From Earliella scabrosa (lineage: Eukaryota; Basidiomycota; Agaricomycetes; Polyporales; Polyporaceae), in contig JABYQQ010000017.1 of NCBI GenBank assembly GCA_022605405.1, forward strand, positions 682,001 through 746,000: a DNA stretch of 64,000 nt. The letters are read 5' to 3'. The position numbers and the translations under genes were made by a program. Below the pieces are notes generated by a model. The model worked only from the letters and a program-made list of their open reading frames with translations. It had not been told where the DNA came from and did no database searches. This document shows positions 1 to 11,871 of the stretch, piece by piece (position 1 is the first letter of the stretch; every line of letters begins with the position of its first letter).

Positions 1-3000
1 CTGCGGGACTATAGATCGCTCGGCCCTGAGAATGATCTCCGCATCCACGGACGCTCGCAAACAAGCTTCGAGGTTCCAAGTTCGAACCGCACAGCAGCCG
101 CTCTTCTACCTTCTCGCGACACCTGACCTGCCGTAACTTCAAGCAGTGACATGCGAACGCTTGCTTGGACTCAGAAGTCCGTCTAGGTGCGTCCTACAGC
201 TACTGGTAGCACCTCCCATCTACAGTCATTTACCGGTCCTCGGGACACTGTGGTTCCTCGGGACACCTGGCTGTTTCTCGGCCGCCCGTGCATCGTTTCT
301 CCTCAAACTTTTTTTCGTCTGTGCAGACAACATATACAGTCAGTTTGACACTCGTTCCAGAGTGTGAGGGTATGAACTCGCTGGTCCAGCAGCTTCGCAA
401 ACAGTCACAAAGAGCATTTTTGGATCTTTTTGCATGTAATAGTGGCTGGAGTGATTCTTTTCCCTTGAAACTTTCCCAGCACACTCTCTAGCACACATAC
501 TATATATTTGTTCACCTACACAGAGCGGATCAACGCATTGCTCGACACTCAATGAGGAGAAGAAACGATGGCTGCGGCACCCTTAACCGAACGGGCGCTA
601 GGACAGAGATATGCCTTTCTGGGTCGTCGGCATGCAGCGGCATCTACTGATAACGCCATGAAGCGCCCGGAGTTGCCATTTAGAGAGGTGTCCCGAGGAC
701 TCAATAACACTTGATAACGGGATTTGACACAGATCCGCCTCGATACTCACTGTTTTCCCTTCACTTGCCACCAAAACTGGGCAACACATAGCTGAAGCTC
801 ATACACGTATAGCTAGCTACCCCGATTTGTGTGCTGGGAGGGTCAGGCAGCACGACACTGCTCTCAAGAATTGACCGTCCCGAGGACCGGTAAATGACTG
901 TATGCTTACGAGTTCGAACGTCTCTTGCGTTAGCTCGACGCCGATTGGCAAGTCTGGACACCAGCCTCAATCGCGATCTAAATGCACTGCATGATCGACC
1001 CCACTCGCTCGGCGTCGGACCGTCGGTGCCCAAGCACTGACATACTCAACGCCGGCATCGACGGGCATTCTCCGGCATGTCAGCTAATCCATACCAGGGA
1101 GCTCGTGTGCGCGACTATAAAGGCAAGGCACACAAACAAAGTTCGCCGCGCCTGCAGGTGCCCCTGGCAGACCGTAAGTAGACTTTTTCTTCATACGTGT
1201 CTTCAAGTTCCCGATATGTACTAAGTACTGCGTCTTCGACATTAGTATTTATTTTCCGCCTTGAGAGGTGCTGCCAGCCAGCATCGATAATGCATCACTA
1301 AGCGGGGCCTGTGCACGTTCACCATCGTCCCCATTCGTGTGGTAAACTCGCCCGAAAAGGAAGCATCATTCGCAGTCGCACTGATTCGCCGACGTGTCGT
1401 CGTCCTGGGCGAAGGCCAGCGCTGATGCCATACGGGAACTCTGCACTGCTACGATCACAGAAGGTACGTACCCGACCCGTTGGGAGCAAGTCATTAACTC
1501 CGCACTTGCCGCGCACAGATGCCCGCCCACACCCGCCCACTTCTTCATCTTCGTGGCGCCGGCATTGTTGCGAACCCGCGACGTCCAGTCGTCGCGCCAG
1601 AATACTCCGCAGGACCTTGAGTGGTCTGTGCATGCCCCACGAGGGTCGCCTCGCCCACCGTGACGAATTCTTCGACTAGTGGGACCGTCTCACCACACAC
1701 GTCAGCTTGCGGTTCAACGTCCGGCAGCTAGAACCCATCGGAATCCCCGCTTTGACCCTCAGGACGCGCTCCCCGATGGTCGATACCCACGACGATTTTC
1801 AGAGGCACAGCGCAGAGATGACTCGCAGTGTCTACCCAAGAGCACCCGCGCATCTATGGATGATCGAGCTCGCCCGACGTCGGGCTGCTATCCAGACGGC
1901 TTTGCCCGCCTTGCTGATACGCAGATCGCAAGTCGTCCTGGGCGACAATGGCCCCTTGCCGACCCAGCACTCTCCCTCAAACCCTCTCTAACGGCTCTCC
2001 AAGTGCCGGTACCTCTATCGGACGCCACCATACCCACATTCCGTGATCCACAATCCAGGACGACTCCAAGGCGTACAGCCAGCTGCTGCGATGGGGATGG
2101 ATCACATTCAGGTTGGAGCGGACCCAACTCGCGCTTAAGCCCAAGCCCAAGGTCCTATGTGGATTCCGTCCCCAGTTCGCACCACTCTAGAAATTATCAT
2201 TGCTGGCTGCATGCACTGCCCACGGGACGCTCACATCCCCCCGTCTCGCATCTCGTGAGCCGTTTCTCGCTGGCGTTTCTCTCCGACGCAGCACGCTCAC
2301 TTGTCGGAGAACTTGGCAGAGACGCCCCGTCGGCGTCCAAGTCCCTTCCCCCGCACCACGTTGGAGACGGTGCAACTAGCCACCGAAGCTACATCCGTCC
2401 GTCCAGGTCTTCATGTTATCCATCGCACCTAATGACTGCAGGCAACTTATACATCTCAATGTCCATCCTCGTGCGGGAGACATGCGCTAGGCCAGAGGCG
2501 CACTGGGTTACACCCGCCTTCGGAGCGTAACGCTCAAGTACCTATCCCGCTCTCCGACCCTGCACCACCGGCTAGGACTGGGCTGTATGTGCGTCCAGCC
2601 TCGACGGGAGCGGCTGTCACGAGGGTAGCAGCGCCGTCAAGTCTGCTCCCTTGCATTGACTCCGATAGCGACGTGAGGCGAGCCCCAGTCGCAAAAGCAC
2701 ACGTCCCGCCATCGTCCAAGATCATGCAGCTCGATACGCGGAAGCCCAAGTCCCCGTCAGCACTTATACATCCCATCGCGGAGGTATCGCACAGCGCGAT
2801 CGTAGGCGACGTCGACCGACGCCGTCTCCTACATCGTCCAGCGCCCGCCGGACACGGTATATTGGTGGCCGACACCACGGACCGAGCGAAGCGTCACACG
2901 TCTGCGTCCGTCCTTCAGGTTCCACACCTCCCTCAGGCCCCGGGCCGCGTGTCTCGCGAGCGCAGCCCCGGAGGCTTACAAGAGCCTCTCGACCTGCGCC

Positions 3001-3424
3001 ATGCCTTTGAGGAGCGGGGAGTATCCGGTCGCGCCTGCGAGCCAGTCGGAGCAGCAGGGTTTTGCGGAAAGTGCAAGTTGAGTGGGAGCAGGAGGATGCC
3101 GCTCGATAGCGAGGAGAGGGCACGTGCATCTCCGCGCTGAAACGGTCGGGGGTCGGGACAACCGGCCGTCGGTGTCGTCTCGAGCAGTCGGGGGCAATTC
3201 GTGTCATCCTCGACACTGACCCGGAAACGGTCGCGATCAGCCGCGGGACGGTGCTCTCAATCTCGCGCAGGAGCCTCGATTCGTCGTCGTCCGAGCGATT
3301 TGAATCGAGCAGCACCTTGACTTGAAGCCCTCGCAGCAAGAACGCCTCGCGACCTCTCCCAGCAGCCATGCTGCGGTGCCTCCGAACGCGAACTGATGGC
3401 TGGCAGACGATGTTCTTATCTATA
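1..3424. other. Stretch without a supportable gene
   Basis: Open frames exist on both strands (for example plus 1679-2530 and minus 2764-3369), but none could be joined to neighbours with consistent splice phase and none shows a recognisable domain. The long frames overlap each other on opposite strands, which is what GC-rich DNA gives by chance. A decayed gene upstream of the F-box array is possible. Confidence 0.4.
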
Positions 3425-5239
3425 TCACCGATCTACGCGTAATGAGAAATTCTCTTGGAGGGTATTCATGGGGACTCTGCAAGTTGGTCCGAGTTCGTCC
3501 TTCATCCTGCGCAGTGTGACGGTAAGTATCACGGTCTGATCAAAGCCGACATACTTACGATACACCCTCTAGCTCCTTGATGTTCACGTCGAAGGCGGCA
3601 CTACACATCCCGCCTTCTCGGACCATGCGATACGGGCGCCACAAATTATTGCACCCTTTGCGGTCGAGTATGCACACCCATCGCACAGACGGCGCCAGCG
3701 TCTGCGAGAAAACGTGCGCGGCGGTTTTGCAAGCAGCGTAGAAGTTCGTAAAGAACGCGTGACCGCCCTGTTTGTAGTACGCGAACGAGTGGGGCGCTTC
3801 CTCGAGGTCTAGGTGGATACGTAGTACTCGTAGCGATGTCAGGGATGCCAGCGCCGTGGCTATCGCGCTCTAGGAGGACGTGAGCGGCCAGACTAGCTCA
3901 CCAACAGGCAAAGTCACTTACCACGGGAACCATATCCATTCCGGTTCGCCGGTAACGATGAACCGTCAGGAACGTCACGTTAGGGAAGGCAGACGGGATG
4001 CTGGAGAGAAGTTCGGTACACCGCTCGTCCTCCTCGAATTCGATGTCAAGGTGTTCCACTCCTGTGAGCGGACTAAGCTGACAGCGTCGGATGATAGACA
4101 GCATCTCGGAGGACGTCAAGATGGGAGAGGACAAGCCAAGCCTGTTAAGGACCTGCCGATCGTGCCACAGCAGGTGCATGTAGTGCCGAGGCCAGCACCG
4201 GAGTGCGAGACGACGGAGGGTTTGAGGGAGATGAGTGAAGATATGGTCGTCCGGATGCGGATAAGAGAGACATAGCGTCTCCAGATCTGGACATGGAGTG
4301 GTGACGTTCATCCCTGGCGGCCATATCATGCAACGTTCCATTCCTCGGGGTTGAGACAACTCGAGCTTGAGGACGCGGAGGTTCGGCATATGCAAGAGGA
4401 AAGGCACGGCGTTCAAGCCGGATTGTTCGCTTGCTGTATGACGTCGACCGTGCAGAGCAAGGTGGCGCAGACAGGGCCATACATGCTCCTGGAATGCCTG
4501 GTATGGTGCAACCTGACTAGGAAGTACGACAACTTCCAGGGTACGATGCGCCTGACGGGCGATGTGGTCCACAAGGACGATGTCACGAGCGAGTTGCTGT
4601 TTCTTGTCCTTATTGACACGATAATCGACCTTGCGAGTGCACGTGAGAGAAGCTAGAGCTGTAACTGCGAGGTCGGGTTTCTCCCGGCTCCGGAATCCGA
4701 ACGACACATCCCGCCACTCCGCGATACGACCATCATCGAAACAGATGTCGCGTAGTTGGGGTATTGAGAGCACAGCGGATAGACCAATCAACGGAACGCC
4801 TTCACAGCCACTGAAAGTAACACTTCGGAGAAGAGGCATCTCTGCTAGAGCACCGGAAAGCGAGAAGTCGAGTTGATAGTGTAGTGGCAGATCAGGAGGA
4901 GGTCGTCGTCTACCATCATAGAGTGTGAATGCGGGACGGAACATGCCGACAAATACCAGATGCCTACGCGATCCAGGGTACGGTTAGTCGATTGCTACTG
5001 TACCATCGAATTCCAGGTTCTCACCTGACATAGGGCCGTAATGTAGCAGGAACGAATCCGCGCATATTCGAGCTCATGAAGCGTGGCATGACTTCTACGC
5101 GGGCAAAGAGAACGGACATGCTCATCTTCCTGAGAAATCGACAAGTTGAGGAGAATGGCCGCACTGAACCACGGGATTCGTCGATGATCTGAAGGAGGAC
5201 ATCTTCATTTAAGCTTCGAAGCCTGTCGGAGCTACTCAT
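3425..5239 (-). CDS. F-box/LRR protein, array copy 1 (549 aa)
   Basis: Predicted substrate receptor of an SCF (Skp1-Cullin-F-box) ubiquitin ligase. Four exons join in phase: 5025-5239, 3922-4963, 3559-3869 and 3506-3425. The first exon holds the F-box-like segment (residues about 6-50, LNEDVLLQIID followed by STCRFLRKM). The rest is a series of irregular leucine-rich repeats, with family signatures CCW/RCWPRHY near residue 340 and HRYRR near residue 410. The ATG at 5239 was chosen because the F-box begins within ten residues, as in the sister genes. The third intron junction gives a C-terminal extension of about 27 residues. It is the outermost intact copy of the array and is transcribed away from copy 2. 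The fold and role come from family knowledge; the substrate is unknown. Confidence 0.82.
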
Positions 5240-5514
5240 GAGTGCCTCTTTGGCCCGGGTACTCCAAGGTTTGACCCTGTATACTCACGATGACGTGTTC
5301 ATATCATCGGTAGACTTGGAGAGATGTCTGGCGCAGTACCCTGCTATGGGCCAGTGCTTGAAATGGGGCTGCGTTGAACTTGTAGCAACGTTACTTAGTA
5401 CCCGCATCGTGACGTGACCGGCCTCGGAGCCTGCCCTAAAGCTATGCGCGCCAGACATCAATGGGACCGGCGGTGTCTGTACGCAGAACCTTCACCGCGA
5501 TCATCACATCCGCG
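5240..5514. promoter_or_regulatory. Divergent intergenic region between F-box copies 1 and 2
   Basis: Only about 275 bases separate the start codons of two divergently transcribed F-box genes. The right half, from about 5341, recurs upstream of copy 3 (about 9036-9220), including the stretch around CTGCCCTAAAGCTATG. The promoter was therefore duplicated together with the gene. No clear TATA box was recognised. Confidence 0.4.
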
Positions 5515-7378
5515 ATGCCACATAGTACGTTCCGTATTGCAGACAGATCAGTGCATAGTGAATGACCGCGCGGATTAGGCCTGAACGACATACCCCACGA
5601 CATCCTCATCGAGATCGCAAGACAAGCACGCATTCAACGATGCTGTCGCCCCCTCTCAGAAACCTGCAAGCGGACCAGAGAAGCATGCATGCCGTTCTTA
5701 TTCAGCAGTTTCATCTTGGATCTTGTTCCGGCGGGAAAAACGAGCTTCTTCCATCGAAGATCAGGGGTCTTCCCACCAAGATCAATATGGATTCACATTC
5801 GGTACGGCTCTGTTGAAAGTGCATAGTCACCGTCGCTGACGCCTCCATAGGACTCTGACTCTTCTCGAACAATGCATAGATCGAGAGGAATGGTGTAAAC
5901 TCTATGAAAAACGCCAACGCAAGCGCACTCCGCTCCTTGCTGCCGATGATCCGACGATTTGCAGCGTCGTCACCGATTCACAGCTTCAATTTGCGCTCTT
6001 CCATATGCCTCTTCTCCGCACCCTAGACGTGTGCTGCTGCTCCATCGACGTCGATCGCCACAGTATACCCGCTTCCTTCCTGAGGACCATTCTGTCTATT
6101 CCATGCCCTCTTCATGTGGTGGTAAATAGACTTGTTATCGATCCGACGGCGGAACCATCCAGCGTACAATTCGACATCGTCTCTCAGCTCAAGTCATTCG
6201 AATATCGCCTACCGCTAGTAAGAAGACGCCCACGCTGCTATCAACCTGAGCTCCTAGCTCTCTCATCAGCCGTGGGGTGCTTTCATGCATCACTGGAGAA
6301 GCTCTTGCTTCCCGCCGAGTCGACGCCTTGGGCAGCAATGTCTCAAGTTCAGTGGCCCCAGCTGCGCGAGCTGACGCTGCGAGGCGAGCTGGCCGAGGAG
6401 CCTCCGCACCCTTTCATTCATATATTTTCTGGAATGCCACGACTCCGGCTCCTCATACTCGCCCTCGCGCTGCCGCAGAATCTGGATAGACACCTCATCT
6501 GGCCACCGGATGTGTCAGCATCGTACCCATGGCCGGAGCTCGAAGAACTCGCCCTATCCTTTCCACATCCGCAGGATCGGCTCTTCCAACACCTCCCTAT
6601 GACGCTTCGCAACCTCTCCCTGTGTTGCTGGCCACACCACTACGAGTCGTCGTGGTATCAGGGAAGATCGGATAGTCAGTGGCATCAGCCGCTCCTCACG
6701 GCAAAGCACATGAGGCAGATCATCATACAATGCCCCAATCCCGGCTTGGTCTCCCTCACGGTCGAATATCGTGCGGATGACGTAGATGCTATGCTTCTCA
6801 GCCGCATAGCGACATTATTCCCTCGCTTAACGTTTCTTGAACTCCATCGGTATCGGCAGGAGGGAGAAGACGTACCCCTGGTAAGTCTTCGGGCGCACGG
6901 GACACAGCTAGTCTTCTGACCTTGTATTCTTCGCTCCAGGATGTCATCGGCCGCTCACTAGGTCGGCTAACCGAGCTGCACCACACTCGGTTACACCTTG
7001 ATTTTGCTAATACCCCGGGATACAACCGCACCATGTACGACTTCGCTAAACACAAGACCCACGACCTGAAAGCCTTCAAGAAGACATTGACTGACGCAGC
7101 TGTAACGCTGTCTCAATACCTCTCTTCCTCCGTATATTTAGTGCAGTTCGCAAGCCCTAGCGAGGGCGGTCCCCAATGGATCGGCTTGTCGCTCTCAGCG
7201 CCTGCTGAGTCTGGGATGCGCGAAGTCTCGAATGCCGACCACGGTACCTACATATACTACAATCGGAATGATGACCGAGGTATGTCAATCATTGCTGCAG
7301 TTTTGGTATCTGATCAACATTTCCTCTACCCTATCAGCTGTCAGTCTTTTAGATGAGCGGGTGAATGGGGTGTTCTAA
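5515..7378 (+). CDS. F-box/LRR protein, array copy 2 (547 aa)
   Basis: Predicted SCF ubiquitin-ligase receptor. Five exons join in phase: 5515-5524, 5579-5801, 5851-6880, 6940-7279 and 7338-7378. The first exon is only 10 nt (ATG CCA CAT A); after splicing the protein starts MPHSLNDIPHDILIE, an F-box start. Without this mini-exon the F-box frame has no ATG. The large third exon carries the leucine-rich repeats, with signatures MPLLRTLDVCCCSIDVD, CCWPHHYESSWY and ELHRYRQEG. Near-identical copy 3 confirms the exon structure because every splice site is conserved there. Length is within two residues of copies 1, 3 and 6. The C-terminal exon encodes LLDERVNGVF. Substrate unknown. Confidence 0.85.
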
Positions 7379-7865
7379 GCGAGATGCGAGCCCACTCAAT
7401 CTCCCTGCTTGACGAATGTGGACGCACTGTGACACACTTCACCCCTACCAAACCTTGTATCTGTCAACTGTTGGTACAGATGTCGCATTTCATCGCCGAT
7501 AAACAGTAATTGAGTACAGAATGCATTACGTACCCCGAAGTGCGCCAGTATCTACGACGCGGAAATGTCCTACTGCATACATCGAGATCAGACGCAGAGC
7601 AATCTGGTACATGCTAGGACCGCGTCATCAGACTGTTGCCTCTTCAAGGATGCGAAAGATCGAACTTAGCTCGTAGGGATGCGCAAGTGAACTGGCAGTG
7701 AATCGAGTCTACTCGACATTCTTGTACGCTTGTACATATAGGCCTGTACGTCGTTGCTAGATCCCGAGCATATTCGCATACTCCATAGGAGGAGCCGCGA
7801 GCTCTCCCTGAACTTCGTGAGCTCCCTCTTTCCGCGGGACATGATATTCCTTCTATAATCCTGCT
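7379..7865. other. Intergenic stretch, no gene seen
   Basis: Lies between the stop of F-box copy 2 and the tail of the F-box relic. No open frame with family similarity or plausible splicing was recognised. Confidence 0.4.
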
Positions 7866-9010
7866 TGCTTAGACGGGGTCCACAAAAGCACCGCGTGGAG
7901 CGACGTATTGCGCAGTTCTGTCAAGGTCTGCGCAACTTGCGCCAGCTTGGCAAAGAATGACATTTCCGCGAAGCGGTCATACCCTAGGCCGCCGGGCAAT
8001 TAAACCGGGAAAAGTCCTCCTAAAGCGATCCGGGTTAGTCGTAAAGAACGAGACAAACAACCCATATGACGCACGACTAGGATATCGCCCTCGCCTTCTG
8101 CACGATACCTCCGGATCTGCAGTGAGGCCAGGGTATGCAGATGCAACATAGCGCAGGAGATTCCGTTCGGCATGATCCGTGCGGTACTCGATCTCCTGTG
8201 TCCTCATATGGGGTCGTGCGGGTATTGATAAAGCTGTGTCAAAGACAAGAGAGGAAATCTGTACTGAGAGCCACGATACGGGCAACCTGCCAGGCTCGGT
8301 GTGTATCTCATACCCACGATGAGTATACAGTAGGCAATAACAGACCAAGAGAGTATGGATAGTGTACGGAAGATGTGTCCATAGCTCGTCGTAGGAGAGC
8401 GGATTGGCCAGAGTCAGGTGCTCGAGATTCGGACACGGGAAGGGTCCGGTATCTCCGCGCGGCCATATCCCTCGTTCGACCATGTCCGACGGTTGAGTGA
8501 GCTCGAGAACAAGTACGCGGAGGTTTGGCATGCACGAGAGGAGCGAGACGATCGGCGCATCTGGCGTATCCCAGCGCTCACCTCGGAGGCGGAGCTCACG
8601 TAGGAGAGGCCACTCCAGTCCCAACATCTCCCTTAACGGTGGCAGGTTCTGTAGGCAGAACCGAAATCTTGAGCGACTTATGGAGCCTCCGTAGGATCAG
8701 AGTCAGCGCCTCTCTCTGCAGGTGAGGGTAGGGTTCACGGGAGTCGAAGTTTGTGTATATATATACATGAGAAGGATGTTATAAGGCAGGCTACCGTGCC
8801 AAGATCAAGCTTGTCCGAAGCGAATCGCGTGAGTAAGGAATGAAGTTGTCGAGGGAGATGTGGGGAAGATTCGGCAGCTTGAGGATGCGTCTCAGCAACT
8901 GCCAGGAAACGCCGTGCAAGGCATGGAACCGAATGCTGAGAGTCGAATTGGCCAGGAGCGGTATGTGACGAAGAATATGTGCAAGGCGCGGGCAGTTGAC
9001 GACGCCACAG
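7866..9010 (-). pseudogene. Decayed F-box/LRR gene (relic A)
   Basis: Minus-strand fragments match the array proteins in order. A segment ending near 9010 reads ILRHIPLLANSTLSI, then LRRILKLPNLPHISL; the central repeats (WPLLRELRLRGERW, then MPNLRVLVLEL) lie at about 8390-8630; the C-terminal exon segment SFFAKLAQVAQTL lies near 7960. The frame is broken by a TAG stop at 8791-8793 and by a frame change near 8640. The CWP..Y signature is degraded. No F-box exon was found upstream. It is a dead copy in the same orientation as copy 1. Confidence 0.72.
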
Positions 9011-9035
9011 GTGCACGCGTCATTTGTATCCTGCC

Positions 9036-9220
9036 AGCTATGGGCTAGTGCTTAAGTGAGGCTGGCAGCGTTGAACTTCAAGTAGCAACGTTCCTTACCC
9101 GCATTGTGACGTGACCCGGCTCGGAGCCTGCCCTAAAGCTATGGGCGCCAGACATCAATGGGACCGCCGGCGGTGTCTCAGTCTGTACGCAGAACCTTCA
9201 CCGCGATCATCACATCCGCG
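9036..9220 (+). promoter_or_regulatory. Duplicated 5' region of F-box copy 3
   Basis: This segment matches the region upstream of copy 2 with small indels, starting at CTATGGGCYAGTGCTTRA (about 5344 and 9038). It marks the left end of the duplicated unit. A small insertion (CCG/CTCA) distinguishes the two copies just before the mini-exon. Confidence 0.5.
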
Positions 9221-11097
9221 ATGCCACATAGTACGTTCCGTATTGCAGACAGATCAGTGCATAGTGAATGACCGCGCGGATTAGGCCTGAACGACATACC
9301 CCACGACATCCTCATCGAGATCGCAAGACAAGCACGCATTCAACGATGCTGTCGCCCCCTCTCAGAAACCTGCAGGCGGACCAGAGAAGCATGCGTGCCG
9401 TTCTTATTTAGCAGTTGCATCTTGGATCTTGTTCCGGCGGGAAAAAGAGGCTTTTTCCACCGAAGATCAGGTGCCTTCCCACCAAGATCAATATGGATTC
9501 ACATTCGGTACGGCTCTGTTGAAAGTGCATAGTCACCGTCGCTGACGCCTCCATAGGACTCTGACTCTTCTCGAACAATGCATAGATCGAGAGGAATGGT
9601 GTAAACTCTATGAAAAACGCCAACGCAAGCGCACTCCGCTCCTTGCTGCCGATGATCCGACGATTTGCAGCGTCGTCACCGATTCACATCTCCAATTTGC
9701 GCTCTTCCATATGCCTCTTCTCCACACCCTAGACGTGTGCTGCTGCTCCATCGACGTCGATCGCCACAGTATACCCGCCTCCTTCCTGAGGACTATCCTG
9801 TCTATACCATCCCCGCTCAACGTGGTGGTGGAAAGGCTTGTTATTGATCCGACGGCGGAACCATCCAGCATACAATTTGACATCGTCTCTCAGCTCAAGT
9901 CATTCGAATATCGCCTACCGCTGGTAAGAACACGCCCACGCTGCTATCAACCTGAGCTCCTAGCTCTCTCATCAGCCGTGGGGTGCTTTCATGCATCACT
10001 GGAGAAGCTCTTGCTTCCCGCCGAGTCGACGCCTTGGGCAGCAATGTCTCAAGTTCAGTGGCCCCAGCTGCGCGAGCTGACGCTGCGAGGCGAGCTGGCC
10101 GAGGAGCCTCCGCACCCTTTCATTCATATATTTTCTGGAATGCCACGACTCCGGCTCCTCATACTCGCCCTCGCGCTGCCGCAGAATCTGGATAGACACC
10201 TCATCTGGCCACCGGATGTGTCAGCATCGTACCCATGGCCGGAGCTCGAAGAACTCGCCCTATCCTTTCCACATCCGCAGGATCGGCTCTTCCAACACCT
10301 CCCTACGACGCTTCGCAACCTCTCCCTGTGCTGCTGGCCACATCACTACGAGTCGTCGTGGTATAAGGGAAGATCAGACAATCAGTGGCATCAGCCGCTG
10401 CTCAAGGCGAAGTACATGAGGGAGATCCTCGTACAGTGCCTCACTCCCAGTTTGGTTTCCCTCGTGGTCGAATACCGTGCGGATGAGGTGGACGCTGCGC
10501 TTCTCAGCTGCATAACGACATCATTTCCTCGCTTAACGTTCCTGGAACTCCATCGGTATCGGCAGGAGGAAGAAGACGTGCCCCTAGTAAGTCTCCCGCG
10601 CGCGCGGGACACAGCTAATCTTCTGACCTTTGTACTCTTCGCTCCAGGATGTCATCGGTCGCTCACTAGGCCGGCTCACCGAGCTGCACCACACTCGGTT
10701 ACATCTTGATTTTGCTAATACCCCGGGATACGACCGCACCATGTACGACTTCGCTAAACATAAGTTCCAAGACCTGGAAGCGTTCACGAAGACATTGACT
10801 GACGCAGCTACAACGCTGTCTCAATACCTCTCTTCCTCCGTGTGTTCAGTGCAGTTCGCAAGCCCTAGCGAGGGCGGTCCCCAATGGATCGGCTTTTTGC
10901 TCTCAGCGCCTGCTGAGTCTGGACAGCGCGAAGTCTCGATTGCTAAATACAATATCGATATGCTTTACGGTCGGTTGAATGATGACCAAGGTATGTAAAT
11001 CATTCATTACATCTGGTGTGTTTGGGTGATTAATTAACATTTCCTGGTGCTATCAGCTGTTGGGCTTGTAGATGACCGAGTGAATGGACTCTTGTAA
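9221..11097 (+). CDS. F-box/LRR protein, array copy 3 (548 aa)
   Basis: Tandem duplicate of copy 2 with an offset of 3706 bp. Exons are 9221-9230 (10 nt), 9285-9507, 9557-10586, 10648-10990 and 11057-11097, all at the same phases. The protein starts MPHSLNDIPHDILIE and ends VDDRVNGLL. The fourth exon is one codon longer than in copy 2. All splice sites and the reading frame are intact, so both copies appear functional. The middle of exon 3 is nearly identical to copy 2 while the last 250 bases of exon 3 carry many amino-acid changes (for example SSWYKGRSDN against SSWYQGRSDS). Predicted SCF receptor; substrate unknown. Confidence 0.85.
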
Positions 11098-11871
11098 GCG
11101 ATCCGAGTCCCCAGAAGGAGTTCGCCCCCCTGTGGGAGACGATGACTCCCTCCACCATGGGTGGATCCCGTTCCGTGTCGATCGGAGAGGAGAGAGCCCC
11201 GCGCGGTCCTTATGACTTCTGGTGAGTGTTTTGTCTCTCTATGCGGCAACATCACACTCACTAGTGACAATACTTGACAGTAGACTGACTTTGGAGGCGG
11301 CCGTTGGTATGCGGGACCACGACTAGTCGGAGTCCAATGTTCTTGTCCTTTGCACATTCACTTCGTATAGCGGTGCATTCGATATTTCATATCATTGATA
11401 GCTGCATGCCATCTCGACGGGTGTTGTGTGTGCTGGTGTCATTAGACGGTCGCTGAACTTCAACCAGTGGTCAGGATGGCGGCGCACGACCAGCTGGTCA
11501 CCACTTTGTTCCAGAAACCTCCGACTCTCGCGAGCTCCGAGCTGCCAACTATTCCTCGGATTGTGGATCGCTTATAATCCCTCGCCACGGTGGCTGGCCC
11601 ACATGTGGCTGATCGTTGGCTCTTCGACGCGCTCTCGTGAAACACTCCTTTTGGAGCATGCAGTCCATGTCGTGGCTCGAAGGTTAACGCAAGACTAGAT
11701 TACACGAAAATTGTACACCCAGGCCACAGTGGCCAACCCGTCGCGGGCTGTCCGTGTGACACGACCCATCGGGGACCCGTATCGTATCCGAGAATCTACA
11801 CCTCAGCTTCCAGAGAGGGGAGCTCGCGCGCGCGAATGCACCTGCGTATGGCTGGAGAAGCTTCGTGAACG
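11098..11871. other. Intergenic stretch, no intact gene
   Basis: Contains a few frames of 60-110 codons on both strands without family similarity. The right end may include further decayed 3' sequence of F-box relic B. Confidence 0.35.

Noticed and set aside
1679..2530. Open plus frame of 283 codons
   Set aside because: No recognisable domain, no family similarity to the array, overlaps open minus frames and lacks supporting splice or promoter context; likely chance in GC-rich DNA or a decayed gene.
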